NCBI RefSeq assembly: GCF_000263195.1
Contig: NC_018748.1
Location: forward strand, 4,030,001 to 4,094,000
Direction of reading: 5' to 3'
Source of the DNA: Emticicia oligotrophica DSM 17448
Lineage (GTDB): Bacteria; Bacteroidota; Bacteroidia; Cytophagales; Spirosomataceae
DNA length: 64,000 bases
Made by a program: the position numbers and the translations under genes. Below are positions 35,324 through 44,200 of the stretch, in pieces. Every line of letters starts with the position of its first letter. Position 1 is the stretch's first letter. The notes beneath the pieces are model-generated. The model made no database searches. It saw only the letters and a program-made list of their open reading frames with translations, and had not been told where the DNA came from.

Positions 35324-35893
35324 TTAAAGCAAATTGGTTTTTATTAATTTTATGGAAATCGCAATTAATATCATTCCGAATACTTTTCGTAAAATATCTG
35401 CTCCAGTTGGCCCAAGAATTTTTTCAAGTTGTTGAGAAGTTCGTAAAACGATATATACCACTACTAAGTTTAATAAGATACCAACTACAATATTCTCCTC
35501 CTGATAGGCCGCTTTCAGTGAAATAATGGTTGTCATTGTTCCTGCCCCAGCAATTATCGGGAAAGCTAAAGGCACTATTGAGGTGGCTTTACTGTTGGTT
35601 GTTTCATGTTTAAAAATACTCCTACCTAAAATCATCTCGAAACCAATGAGAAATAAAATTAATGCACCCGCAATCGCAAAAGATTTTACATCCACACCGA
35701 ATAAACTCAAGATACTTATACCTAAGTATAAATAAGTTATCATGAGACCTCCAGCAACTAAAGTGGCTTGTTCGGCATGAATGCCACCCGCTTTTTTCCG
35801 TAAATCAATGATAATAGGAATAGCTCCTAAAATATCAATTACTGAAAATAAGATGATTGAAACTGAGATGATTTCTTTAAAAACGAAGTTCAT
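35324..35893 (-). CDS. MarC family membrane protein
   Basis: A 189-residue protein with about six TM segments and the MarC family pattern, including DILGAIPIIIDLRKKAG (the short polar motif after the first helix), MLLG-type residues in QKHE-like FKHETTN and the PLAFPIIAGAGTMTTIIS motif that is most diagnostic. MarC/SNARE-like transporters are of unresolved function. Its first four bases overlap the last four of the aminotransferase gene (ATGA), which points to translational coupling. A strong terminator follows. Confidence 0.9.
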   Translation of the reverse strand: MNFVFKEIISVSIILFSVIDILGAIPIIIDLRKKAGGIHAEQATLVAGGLMITYLYLGISILSLFGVDVKSFAIAGALILFLIGFEMILGRSIFKHETTNSKATSIVPLAFPIIAGAGTMTTIISLKAAYQEENIVVGILLNLVVVYIVLRTSQQLEKILGPTGADILRKVFGMILIAISIKLIKTNLL

Positions 35894-36927
35894 TGGCGTA
35901 GTAAGGCTTTTAGTTTATCAAATTCCCAATTCTCAATGGCAGGAAAGTTTGCGATTCTGAATGTTGTGTCTTTCCATTGACCATATCCATTACCCAAAAT
36001 TATATTATTTTCTTTAGCTTTTTCCTTGATAGAAGAAATTTCACTATTTGAGCCCTCTATGGCGATGACTGTGGAAGAACGCACGGAATCATTTTTAACT
36101 AAAAGCTTAAGCTTGGTTTCTTCCTCAATAAAATTATAAAAATCTTGGGCTCTGGCTTGAATTTGTTGGTTCACAAGTGAGGTATTATTCACTTGTTGCA
36201 TTACTCTATGCAAAAGAAATATGCCTAAGATATTAGGTGTATAATGTGTTTGTAGTTTTTTAAAGTTTTCACGAATAAATAATAGACTGTTGTAATATTT
36301 TTTGTCGCCGATTTCTTTGGCTCGTTTGATTGCTTTTGGGGAACAAATTATTAAACCCATGCCTGCGGGAAGTCCCAAGCATTTTTGTACAGAAGCTAAC
36401 CAAATATCACCGTTTTGCCATTCAAGTTCTATTCCACCTAGTGAAGAAGTTACGTCAACGGCAATGACTGCTTCTGCTTTTAAACTTTTCAAAAACTCAT
36501 TTGAGATTTGCGTAGCATTTGATGTCTCATTTTGAGTGATGCATATTACGTCAGCATCCCGGGGAATGAAATTATTAGCTGCTAAGGATTGGAAATCAAA
36601 GCTTTGTTTGGTGGTTTGTTTGACAATTCGTGAGGCATATTCATGCCATTTTTGTCCGAAAGCACCGTTGTAAATATGATGGCTATGATTGATTGTAAAT
36701 GATTGGCTTATAATTTCCCAACATTCGGTTGCCGAAGAAGTAAAAAAAACTTCATAATCTTCGGGGATATTTAATTTAAACTTGAATTCTGATATACATT
36801 TTTCTAACATTTCCATAAAAGGAGCACTTCGGTGATTTTGACTCAAAATTCCCGATGTTACGGCTTCTTGAAGGTAAGTGGCAATCTGTGGATACACTTT
36901 CGATGGCCCAGGATAAAATGTTATCAT
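35890..36927 (-). CDS. class V PLP-dependent aminotransferase
   Basis: A 345-residue fold-type I enzyme. It starts FYPGPSKVYPQIATYL and contains SSATECWE (phosphate contact), AVDVTSSLGGIELEW with the cofactor Asp, and the PLP lysine in ASVQKCLGLPAGMG (about residue 183). It resembles both phosphoserine aminotransferase (SerC) and alanine-glyoxylate aminotransferase; the residues that specify SerC (the HFS/HWR substrate Arg) are not clear to me, so I do not name it serC. It is translationally coupled to marC and downstream of cdaA (53 bp). Confidence 0.82.
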   Translation of the reverse strand: MITFYPGPSKVYPQIATYLQEAVTSGILSQNHRSAPFMEMLEKCISEFKFKLNIPEDYEVFFTSSATECWEIISQSFTINHSHHIYNGAFGQKWHEYASRIVKQTTKQSFDFQSLAANNFIPRDADVICITQNETSNATQISNEFLKSLKAEAVIAVDVTSSLGGIELEWQNGDIWLASVQKCLGLPAGMGLIICSPKAIKRAKEIGDKKYYNSLLFIRENFKKLQTHYTPNILGIFLLHRVMQQVNNTSLVNQQIQARAQDFYNFIEEETKLKLLVKNDSVRSSTVIAIEGSNSEISSIKEKAKENNIILGNGYGQWKDTTFRIANFPAIENWEFDKLKALLRQ

Positions 36928-36980
36928 GAATTTGTATTTAATAAGGAAATTAAAAAGCCATTTCCTTTCTATTCTTGCTT

Positions 36981-37766
36981 TTAGTTTTTATTGAAGAAAT
37001 AAGTTTTTAAATCTCTTTCAAGTTCGGCAGCAGTCACAATCTTTATATTTCCATCAATGGCAAGAGAAATTTTCCCATTTTCTTCCGAAATACAAATGGC
37101 AGCAGCATCGGTAGCTTCTGAAATTCCAAGTGCCGCACGATGTCGGAAACCATAGTTTGAGGGTAAGTCGTCGTTGTTGGCAATAGGCAAAATGCAGTGA
37201 GCAGCCATAATCCTATTGTTATTGATGATGATAGCACCATCATTCAATAAACTGTATTGGCTAAATAACGATAAAATAAGTTTTTTGGATAATACAGCAT
37301 CAATAGAATCTCCTGATTCAGTAAATTTTGATAAATCGTCTTCTTTTTGAATTACAATAATACCACCAGTGAATTCGCTCGACATAGTTTTGGCAGAATC
37401 TACGATGGTTTTTAATGGGAAACTATCATCTAAAGGAACTTCAGTGCCCATTATATTAGCAAAAATCTGATTATTCGTAAGGGTAGTTGATTTGCCAATC
37501 AGGAGTAAAAATCTGCGTATTTCTTGTTGGAATAATACGATTAAGGCAATCGCTCCAACGCCCATGAAATATTCTAAAATTCGAGTAAGTAACTCTAAAC
37601 CAATAGCTTTAACGATTAGATAGAATAAGTAAATAAGTAAATAGCCCGTAAAAACTCTACTCGCTACACTTCCTCTAACTAGTTTGTATATATAATATAA
37701 TAAGAATGCTACAAGTGTAATATCTAAAATATCAGTCCACTTTATTTCTAAGAATCCGATTTGCAT
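36981..37766 (-). CDS. cdaA: diadenylate cyclase CdaA
   Basis: CdaA makes cyclic di-AMP from two ATP at the inner membrane. The 261-residue protein has three N-terminal TM helices (about 8-30, 40-58 and 68-80), the catalytic DGA (176-178) and RHR (208-210) motifs, and the ALGISEATDAAAICISEENG segment that follows. These features match the DisA_N domain fully. Its start lies 35 bp inside the end of the upstream GNAT gene, so translation is probably coupled. No cdaR-like regulator is beside it in the window. Cyclic di-AMP commonly controls osmolyte and potassium balance. Confidence 0.97.
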   Translation of the reverse strand: MQIGFLEIKWTDILDITLVAFLLYYIYKLVRGSVASRVFTGYLLIYLFYLIVKAIGLELLTRILEYFMGVGAIALIVLFQQEIRRFLLLIGKSTTLTNNQIFANIMGTEVPLDDSFPLKTIVDSAKTMSSEFTGGIIVIQKEDDLSKFTESGDSIDAVLSKKLILSLFSQYSLLNDGAIIINNNRIMAAHCILPIANNDDLPSNYGFRHRAALGISEATDAAAICISEENGKISLAIDGNIKIVTAAELERDLKTYFFNKN

Positions 37767-38187
37767 GAGAGAATTTCATTTTGTATTCAAACTCGGTTTC
37801 AAAATATACCTGAAATCCTGAGTTTTCGTAAAAGCGTTTGGCTTTTGGATTGTTTTTTAATACTTGTAATTCAATTCCTTTCGACTTTTGTTCTCCTTCT
37901 TCAATAACTTTTTTGAGTATTCTACTACCAAGACCAAGATTTTGAAAGTCTTTTTGAATTTGAATATTTATAATTTCGAATGAATGATTTTTTTCTTCTA
38001 CTTCCAGATAACCAATTGTTTGATTTTTATACTCAACCATTTGGATAAATGCGGAATCAAAATATTTACGATGAGATTCTATTTCTGTTGAATACAACTC
38101 TTCGCTATATTCTTTATACGCATCTTGCTCTATTTCGAAAGTCAAATCAGCATCTTTTTGAGTAGCTTTTCTGAAAAAAATGTCCAT
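37732..38187 (-). CDS. GNAT family N-acetyltransferase
   Basis: A 151-residue GNAT protein. It starts MDIFFRKATQKDADLTFEIE, contains IGYLEVEEKNHSFEIINIQI, the acetyl-CoA-binding QNLGLGSRILKKVIEEG and the terminal NPKAKRFYENSGFQVY with the conserved FYxxxGF. The C-terminal coding part overlaps the start of cdaA by 35 bp. Substrate unknown. It is the first gene of a minus-strand run with cdaA, the aminotransferase and marC. Confidence 0.9.
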   Translation of the reverse strand: MDIFFRKATQKDADLTFEIEQDAYKEYSEELYSTEIESHRKYFDSAFIQMVEYKNQTIGYLEVEEKNHSFEIINIQIQKDFQNLGLGSRILKKVIEEGEQKSKGIELQVLKNNPKAKRFYENSGFQVYFETEFEYKMKFSHANRILRNKVD

Positions 38188-38300
38188 TTTATCTTGGCTT
38201 GATGAATGAATAATATGATAAAATGAATTGTCAGTTTTTCAGAGAAATCATTTTAGTGCAAAATAAATACTTTTTTGTGGTATGTTTAAGGCATCTGAGG

Positions 38301-39428
38301 CTAATTTGTTGGATATTCCTTAAATTGAATACATGAAGGATGTAAAATCTTCGTATTATCACTAAGCTTTTTCAAAAGACCGGTTTGTTGATTTCTCCTA
38401 AAAACCACAATATTATCAGAACTTTGGTTCGCCACAATGACAAAATTTCCAGTGGGGTCTATATTAAAATTTCTTGGTGTTTCACCATAGGTAGATTCAT
38501 GTCCAATTAACTCAATTTGTCCATTTTTTTTGATTTTAAAAATAGCAATGGTATTTTCCACTCGGTTGCTCACATAAAGAAATTTGCCATCGGGCGAAGG
38601 ATGAATATCAGCACTACTATAAATATCCGCTTTTTTTTGATTGGCCATCGTTCTTTGAAGCTCAGTAAGTTTACCATTTTGATATTGGTAGACTACTATA
38701 TTTCCACCCATTTCTTCAATTAAATAAGCAAACTTTTTATTGGGATGAAATGCTAGATGACGTGGTCCTGCTCCCGCGGATACTTTTACTGTAAGTTCTT
38801 CTCTTGGAATTAAGGGTTTATTTTTGTTAAAATCAAATTGAAAAACCCTTATTTGGTCTGTTCCTAAATCTGGTAAGAATAAATAATCATGATTCGGCGA
38901 AAGAATCCCAGAGTGAATATGAGGTTTTTCTTGGCGTTCTTTATTAATACTCGAACCATTGAACGGAAAACTTTGTACAAATTGATTTAAACTACCATCG
39001 GTGTTGATAGGGAGAACCGTTACATTTCCTTCCCCATAATTGGCTGAAATAACAAATTTCTGAGATTGATGAATGCTCACATAAACAGGGTTTTCACCAT
39101 TTGCCGATTGCTTGTTGATTAGTTTTAAACTACCATTAGAGGCATTGATAGCAAATGCACTGATATTTCCATGTTGAGGCAACTTAGTTTCTGTACATGA
39201 ATATAGGTATTTACCATCTGGCGAAACATTCAAAAAGGAAGGATTAACCAAGTTTTCTTCGTGACTCAATAACCTTATTTCACCATTTTTTTTATTGAGT
39301 TCATAAACGTAGATTCCATTGTTAGGTTTTCCATCGGTATATGAACCAATAAACATCAGCGTTTTCTTTTGGGCAAAAGTTTGATTAATGCACAAAAGTA
39401 AGAGTATAATTAATTTTATTTGCTTCAT
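38301..39428 (-). CDS. lactonase family (7-bladed propeller) secreted protein
   Basis: A 375-residue protein with a signal peptide (MKQIKLIILLLLCINQTFAQ). It matches the 6-phosphogluconolactonase-type/Pgl propeller: LMFIGSYTDGKPNNGIYVYELNK, SFLNVSPDGKYLYSC, HIHSGILSPNHDYLFLPDLGTDQI, GAGPRHLAFHPNKKFAYLIEE, SADIHPSPDGKFLYVSNR and ETPRNFNIDPTGNFVIVANQSSDNI are blade-like repeats. The signal peptide shows it is exported, which argues against a cytoplasmic pentose-phosphate role. It ends the run of HPP, YitT and this gene. Confidence 0.88.
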   Translation of the reverse strand: MKQIKLIILLLLCINQTFAQKKTLMFIGSYTDGKPNNGIYVYELNKKNGEIRLLSHEENLVNPSFLNVSPDGKYLYSCTETKLPQHGNISAFAINASNGSLKLINKQSANGENPVYVSIHQSQKFVISANYGEGNVTVLPINTDGSLNQFVQSFPFNGSSINKERQEKPHIHSGILSPNHDYLFLPDLGTDQIRVFQFDFNKNKPLIPREELTVKVSAGAGPRHLAFHPNKKFAYLIEEMGGNIVVYQYQNGKLTELQRTMANQKKADIYSSADIHPSPDGKFLYVSNRVENTIAIFKIKKNGQIELIGHESTYGETPRNFNIDPTGNFVIVANQSSDNIVVFRRNQQTGLLKKLSDNTKILHPSCIQFKEYPTN

Positions 39429-39431
39429 TAT

Positions 39432-40397
39432 TTAATGAGAAAGAGACCGTTTTTTTATCATTCCACCTTTGGTATCTTTGATACTATTCATAACCACAAA
39501 GGCATTTGACTCGATTTTTTGAATTTCAGTATTTAATTTATTTACTTCCAAACGAGTTATTACAGTGTATATGATATCGACATTCTGCGTTTCTCCACTT
39601 TTTCCAAACCCTTTTTTTCCACTATATACCGTTACACCACGTCCCATTACATTAATAATCATTTGTCTAATTTCCTCACTATGTGATGAGATAATAGTTA
39701 CGCCTGTATATTCATCAATGCCTTCTACTATAAAATCAAGTGTTTTTGAGGCAGATAAATAGGTAATCATTGAGTAAAGTGCAATTTCAACCGATAAGAA
39801 ATAGGCAGCGGCTGAAAAAATTAAAATGTTAATGATGATAATAATATCTCCAAGCGTTGTTCCAAATTTTCTACTTAGATAAATGGCTAAAACTTCAGTT
39901 CCATCAATTACAGCCCCACCTCTTACCGATAAACCGATGCCTGCTCCGAGGAAAAAACCACCAAAAATTGATACTAAAAGATTATCTTGAGTTACATCGG
40001 GAAAGTGAACAGTGGCTACGCATAATGCCAAGCCAGAAATGGCTAAAGCGGTTTTGATGGCAAATACCTTACCTACCGTTTTATAACCTAAAAAAATGAA
40101 GGGAATATTGATACAAACAAGTAGTAGTGGTAGTGGAATTTTAGTAATCGCAGAAATTAATAGTGAAATGCCTGTTGCACCACCATCTATAAAATGATTA
40201 GTTAGTAAGAAGCCTTTAAACCCAAAAGAAGCAGAGAAAATGCCCGCAGTAATGAGTATAAAATCTTTGAAGTAGCGTGTAATTAAAATCTTTAATTCTC
40301 TGTAACCTTTTGCAAGTTTATAATCAGAAAATTTTTCGTTTGTTTTTCGTTTGTTGAGAATAGTTTGTGTGATAATTTTTTTCCAAAGTGAATTCAT
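39432..40397 (-). CDS. YitT family membrane protein
   Basis: A 321-residue YitT (DUF161/DUF2179) protein. About five or six N-terminal TM helices (segments such as FILITAGIFSASFGFKGFLL, LPLLLVCINIPFIFLGYKTV and LVSIFGGFFLGAGIGLSVRGG), the family motif GGATGISLLI and GGAVIDGTEVLAIYL, and a C-terminal soluble DUF2179 domain (GVTVYSGKKGFGKSGETQNVDIIYTVI). The ATG at 40397 is used since the two extra codons start at TTG. Function unknown in the family. Neighbours on both sides are exported or membrane proteins, 3 bp and 16 bp away. Confidence 0.92.
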   Translation of the reverse strand: MNSLWKKIITQTILNKRKTNEKFSDYKLAKGYRELKILITRYFKDFILITAGIFSASFGFKGFLLTNHFIDGGATGISLLISAITKIPLPLLLVCINIPFIFLGYKTVGKVFAIKTALAISGLALCVATVHFPDVTQDNLLVSIFGGFFLGAGIGLSVRGGAVIDGTEVLAIYLSRKFGTTLGDIIIIINILIFSAAAYFLSVEIALYSMITYLSASKTLDFIVEGIDEYTGVTIISSHSEEIRQMIINVMGRGVTVYSGKKGFGKSGETQNVDIIYTVITRLEVNKLNTEIQKIESNAFVVMNSIKDTKGGMIKKRSLSH

Positions 40398-40413
40398 AAG
40401 CAATTTTTTGATT

Positions 40414-41010
40414 TTATGTTTTTAAATCAGCTTTACGTTTACGCAAGAAATTCGTATAGCGTTTGTCTGTTGGGTATTTTCTATTGGGGGTTAAATTGTT
40501 GAAAATCAAAGCAACAGTCAATAGAATTAGCGTGCCTACCAAAACGGGTGATAGCACATACCAAAAACCCAAATTTTTAACTTTATCTGTACCTATAATA
40601 GCAATTAGTGCCGCAGCTCCGCCCGGAGGATGTAGGGTTTTGGTTATTTGCATAACTACAATTGATAGCGAAACAGCTAAGGGGGCATTTATCCAAAGGA
40701 TATTTGGCATTATTTTATAAACTGTTACTCCAATTGTTGCTGACAAAACATGACCCAAAACCAAATTTCTTGGCTGTGCAAGTGGACTTTGAATTGCACC
40801 AAAAATTAATACACTTGATGCTCCAAATGAACCAATCAAGAAGATAGAATCTATCTCTGATAAAGTTCTACTTTGAATAAATGCGATGATAGCGATACCA
40901 ATAAAAGAGCCGACAAATGAGTAAATATGTTCTTTGGTATCGACTAATGTTTCACGATAAACGACATACTTTGTCATTCTGAAACCACGTTTAAGCCTGT
41001 TTTTTACCAT
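40414..41010 (-). CDS. HPP family membrane protein
   Basis: A 198-residue HPP protein with four TM helices. The diagnostic motif LHPPGGAAALIAIIG is clear, with SFGASSVLIFGAIQSPLAQPRNLVLGHVLSATIG upstream. HPP proteins are nitrite-transport related in plastids and unassigned in bacteria. It is the first gene of the HPP-YitT-lactonase run (16 bp before YitT). Either ATG at 41010 or a second 11 codons in could be used. Confidence 0.92.
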   Translation of the reverse strand: MVKNRLKRGFRMTKYVVYRETLVDTKEHIYSFVGSFIGIAIIAFIQSRTLSEIDSIFLIGSFGASSVLIFGAIQSPLAQPRNLVLGHVLSATIGVTVYKIMPNILWINAPLAVSLSIVVMQITKTLHPPGGAAALIAIIGTDKVKNLGFWYVLSPVLVGTLILLTVALIFNNLTPNRKYPTDKRYTNFLRKRKADLKT

Positions 41011-41102
41011 TATTGTTTTATTGTATGTAGTTGAGTTGTGTGGAATTAATATTCCCTGAAAATCAGAAAAATTAAATATCTATATTTAAAACGTCTGTTC
41101 CT

Positions 41103-42083
41103 CTATTTTAGTACTTCAATAGTGTTCAATTCTGGGCCACCGCCTCTATTAGCCGAGCCTGCAATAGAATATACTTTTCCATTAATCACTGCGGCTCCAG
41201 TTCCATGTCTGCCTTGATTAAGATGCGGAAAAGGAACCCATTGCATTTTTTTAGTATCGAACGCTTCCACTTCATTATGTGAAGGTACTTGAGCGGCACT
41301 TTCGCCACCAATAACCAAAAGTTTATCTCCTAATGAAACTGATGAATTTCCTGCTCTTTGAGTTGGCAGATTCAGTTCGCTTGGTAAAGTTGACCATTTA
41401 TTGGTTTTGAAATCATAAACATCAATCGCTGGTTCTGTAAGATTTAATACTTGATTGATGCGTGCAGTTGAGCGTCGCCCTCCTGCCACGTAGAGTTTAT
41501 CATTAATGATTGCCACACTCACGTGGTCACGAACATGAGGGGCGTCAGCCATTTTTTTCCACTGATTTGTTTTTGGGTCATATTCATCAAACCATGCCAC
41601 ATGACCATCCCAATGACCATCCGTAATACCATTAACTAAATAAATTTTATTCTTATATACAACACATCCTGCCGAGCCTCTTAGACGTTCTTTAGGAATT
41701 TCTGGGCCAACTCGCCACTCTTTTTTGCTTGGATTGTATATATAAATATTCGGAATTGGAGATTCGTGAGGGTACTGGCCCGTTAATGCCATTATTGCAT
41801 AAACTTCATTTTGAAAAGTAACTGCTTGTAAATGATGTATTTCTATTGGAGTTGGAGGGGTAGTTTCCCATGTTTGTGTTTTAGTATTATAAATTTCGGT
41901 TGGTTTGATACCTCTTCCGCCAAATAAAACTATTTTATCACCAACAGCGGTAAGCGTATTTTCATGGCGATTGGTGCAATTATTTACAGGTGAAACTTTT
42001 TCCCAAGTTTGGGCTGATAAAATAAATGCATTGCAAGAAAAGAGGGAAATTAAGAGAGAAGGTTTTAATAATTTTGAAATCAT
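41103..42083 (-). CDS. Kelch-repeat secreted protein
   Basis: A 326-residue beta-propeller. The start at 42083 puts a signal peptide (LLKPSLLISLFSCNAFILSAQ) first. Repeats carry Kelch hallmarks: NRHENTLTAVGDKIVLFGGRG, RGSAGCVVYKNKIYLVNGITDGHWDG, DHVSVAIINDKLYVAGGRRS, QRAGNSSVSLGDKLLVIGGES, GRHGTGAAVINGKVYSIAGSANRGGG. Kelch propellers may bind sialic acid or proteins (N-acetylneuraminate epimerase is one example), but I cannot assign a ligand. It appears monocistronic on the minus strand. Confidence 0.85.
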   Translation of the reverse strand: MISKLLKPSLLISLFSCNAFILSAQTWEKVSPVNNCTNRHENTLTAVGDKIVLFGGRGIKPTEIYNTKTQTWETTPPTPIEIHHLQAVTFQNEVYAIMALTGQYPHESPIPNIYIYNPSKKEWRVGPEIPKERLRGSAGCVVYKNKIYLVNGITDGHWDGHVAWFDEYDPKTNQWKKMADAPHVRDHVSVAIINDKLYVAGGRRSTARINQVLNLTEPAIDVYDFKTNKWSTLPSELNLPTQRAGNSSVSLGDKLLVIGGESAAQVPSHNEVEAFDTKKMQWVPFPHLNQGRHGTGAAVINGKVYSIAGSANRGGGPELNTIEVLK

Positions 42084-42183
42084 TGTTAAATTACTTAGAG
42101 TATTAGAATTATCTAGCAATTTAAAAAAATTATTTGAGCTAATTTATAGTTCTATATAATTGAATTATAATGTTTTCCTTTTT

Positions 42184-42465
42184 TTATAAAACATCTTGAA
42201 ATTCAGGTACTTTTTCGAAAACACCTTTCGCAAATGGGCAAATCGGTACAATTTTTATTTTTTTCTCACGGGCAAAGTTCACAGCCTTTGCAACCAGTTG
42301 TTTACCAGCCCCTTTTCCTTTTAGTATCTCTTTAACCTCAGTGTGATCTATTAAAATTCTATCATGGTTACCACGCCAAACATAGGTCATTTCTGCCGCA
42401 AGTTCTCCTTCTACTTCAATATAAAATACACCATTTTCTCCGTTATCTTTTTGTAGGATTTCCAT
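42184..42465 (-). CDS. YjdJ-type small GNAT protein
   Basis: A 93-residue protein of the COG2388-type small acetyltransferases. It has GNGKGAGKQL-like LKGKGAGKQLVAKAVNFAREKKIKI and the C-terminal IVPICPFAKGVFEKVPEF, which are the family signatures; TYVWRGNHDRILIDHTEV precedes them. It is 10 bp downstream of the YigZ gene and likely co-transcribed. Its substrate is not known. Confidence 0.87.
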   Translation of the reverse strand: MEILQKDNGENGVFYIEVEGELAAEMTYVWRGNHDRILIDHTEVKEILKGKGAGKQLVAKAVNFAREKKIKIVPICPFAKGVFEKVPEFQDVL

Positions 42466-42475
42466 AAAAAATTAT

Positions 42476-43090
42476 TTAAACCGTAAATAAATATTCAATT
42501 GAAATATTATCAATTTTTTCTAATTTACCAACAACTTGATTAGTCAATGTCTTACGAAACTCGAGTTCCATTGTACATTGATTATCGTAGGTTTGATTCC
42601 TTATTTTTAGACTAAATTCCTTCACAACCTTCATCACATCATTCATCTGAATGAACTCAAAACTCACAATATAAACATCATTTACTGTTTTTTCAATAAT
42701 TTCTGCCAAAGCAAGTGCTTCGGCAGTGGCTGTTTTGTAAGCATTAATGAGACCTGGTACGCCCAAAAGGGTTCCACCAAAGTATCTAACTACAACCACT
42801 AAAATATTAGTAACATTGTGAGATAGTAAGGTGTTTAAAATGGGTTTTCCCGCAGTTCCAGATGGTTCTCCATCATCATTTACTCTAAAATTCGTGCGTT
42901 CGAGACCTAGCCTAAATGCATAACAATGATGAACAGCTTTGAAGTGTTCTTTTCGCAAATTTTCAATAATTGGCTTCACCTCATTTTCGTGTTCAATCGG
43001 ATAAGCAAAAGCTAAAAATTTACTTCCTCTATCTTTAAATAATCCCTCTACGGGAGATTTTATGGTTTTATAAGTATCTTCAAAAAGCAT
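42476..43090 (-). CDS. YigZ/IMPACT family protein
   Basis: A 204-residue IMPACT-type protein. The signature DRGSKFLAFAYPI (about 20-32), FKAVHHCYAFRLG and FRVNDDGEPSGTAGKPIL (about 72-89) with the following VVVRYFGGTLLGVPGLINAY are clearly present. A C-terminal ferredoxin-like UPF0029 domain ends it. E. coli YigZ is a peptidase-like/translation-related protein of uncertain function. It is in front of the small GNAT gene, separated by 10 bp. Confidence 0.93.
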   Translation of the reverse strand: MLFEDTYKTIKSPVEGLFKDRGSKFLAFAYPIEHENEVKPIIENLRKEHFKAVHHCYAFRLGLERTNFRVNDDGEPSGTAGKPILNTLLSHNVTNILVVVVRYFGGTLLGVPGLINAYKTATAEALALAEIIEKTVNDVYIVSFEFIQMNDVMKVVKEFSLKIRNQTYDNQCTMELEFRKTLTNQVVGKLEKIDNISIEYLFTV

Positions 43091-43144
43091 GTAATAAAGG
43101 CTGCAATTCGATAGAATGCATCAGTAATTGATTGATATAATTTT

Positions 43145-43546
43145 TTATAATTGAATCGACTTATATCTTTTCCAATGATAACCACGGTCAGTTTGTTCTT
43201 CTGCTTGCCATCCTTTAAAAATAACTAATTTATTTTTTTCCTGAATAACATAATAGTAATCACCAGCACCAGCCCACCAAGAACCACAAGCGGCTAAGGC
43301 ATTTTTAGGGATTTTGTTTTCTGCATATAAACTTGGGTCGGTTATATCGGCATTTCCTGCAACTTTATCAATTTTGGCGATTTTTTTTCCAAAAGATATG
43401 AAAATATCTGAGTGAGGAGTGCCATTTTCATCTTCAGGATATGTTTTAAATGTAAATTTGGCAGAAGTTGTACTAGGCTTCGTTTGTGCAAAAGTCAAAT
43501 GCACGAGTGATAACATTAGAAATGAGCATAAAAATAAGTTTTTCAT
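43145..43546 (-). CDS. small secreted hypothetical protein
   Basis: A 133-residue exported protein with signal peptide ending around LTFAQ. The mature part is compact with Trp/Tyr-rich stretches (CGSWWAGAGDYYYVI, FKGWQAEEQTDRGYHWKRYK), and I do not recognise a family. It is followed by 54 bp before yigZ and is 18 bp downstream of the HTATIP2-like gene. It is present in the same strand run, but no role can be inferred. Confidence 0.68.
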   Translation of the reverse strand: MKNLFLCSFLMLSLVHLTFAQTKPSTTSAKFTFKTYPEDENGTPHSDIFISFGKKIAKIDKVAGNADITDPSLYAENKIPKNALAACGSWWAGAGDYYYVIQEKNKLVIFKGWQAEEQTDRGYHWKRYKSIQL

Positions 43547-43564
43547 AATAATAGGTATTGGGTT

Positions 43565-44200
43565 TTATAGGTTTTGAAATTTATCTGATTCGTGAATGAG
43601 TTTGCCTGTAAATCCTTTTTGTGCAAATGCAAGCATAGCCTGAGCCACTTTTTCTCCTTCAATAACTTTATATTTATCGGGTATGATAAAAGCGAAAAAG
43701 TCCATAACTACTTTGCCAATTTTTTCACCAAATCTGGCTTTTTCACGTTCTCCTGCCAACATAGATGGGCGGAAAATTTGAAAAGTTGGAAAGCCTAGTT
43801 GTTCAATTGCTTGCTCAATATCACCTTTTACTCGATTATAATAAAATAATGAATTACTATTTGAACTCATTGCGGTTACAATTAAAAATTGTTGAGCACC
43901 ATTTGTAAGACCTGCTTTAGCTGTTTCTAAAGGATAAGTAAAATCAACTTTATAAAAATTAGCTTTTGAACCTGCTTGTTTCATGGTTGTACCTAAACAG
44001 CAGAAAATATCATCAGCTTTTATTTTTGAATTATCGAAGTTATCAAAATCAAATATAATTTCTTCTAATTTTGGATGATTTATTTGAAGTGTTTTTCGAA
44101 TAATAACTTTTACAGTACTATATAAACCACTATTTAATAATTTGATTGTTAGGTGTTTACCTATGAGCCCAGTTGCACCAACTACTAATGCTGTTTTCAT
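43565..44200 (-). CDS. NAD(P)H-binding HTATIP2-like oxidoreductase
   Basis: A 211-residue atypical SDR/NmrA-like protein. The Rossmann motif is VVGATGLIGKHL (6-17), followed by FCCLGTTMKQAGSKANFYKVD, the sugar-epimerase-like LIVTAMSSNSNSLFYYNRVKGDIE containing the YxxxK-like YYNRVK, and FQIFRPSMLAGERE. This is the pattern of HTATIP2/TIP30-type oxidoreductases. Its start codon immediately follows the stop of the T9SS plug gene, so the two are coupled. Substrate unknown. Confidence 0.88.
   Translation of the reverse strand: MKTALVVGATGLIGKHLTIKLLNSGLYSTVKVIIRKTLQINHPKLEEIIFDFDNFDNSKIKADDIFCCLGTTMKQAGSKANFYKVDFTYPLETAKAGLTNGAQQFLIVTAMSSNSNSLFYYNRVKGDIEQAIEQLGFPTFQIFRPSMLAGEREKARFGEKIGKVVMDFFAFIIPDKYKVIEGEKVAQAMLAFAQKGFTGKLIHESDKFQNL

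Noticed and set aside
35890-36927. Naming the class V aminotransferase serC
   Set aside because: The fold and PLP lysine fit, but residues that specify phosphoserine were not seen, so the general name is safer.
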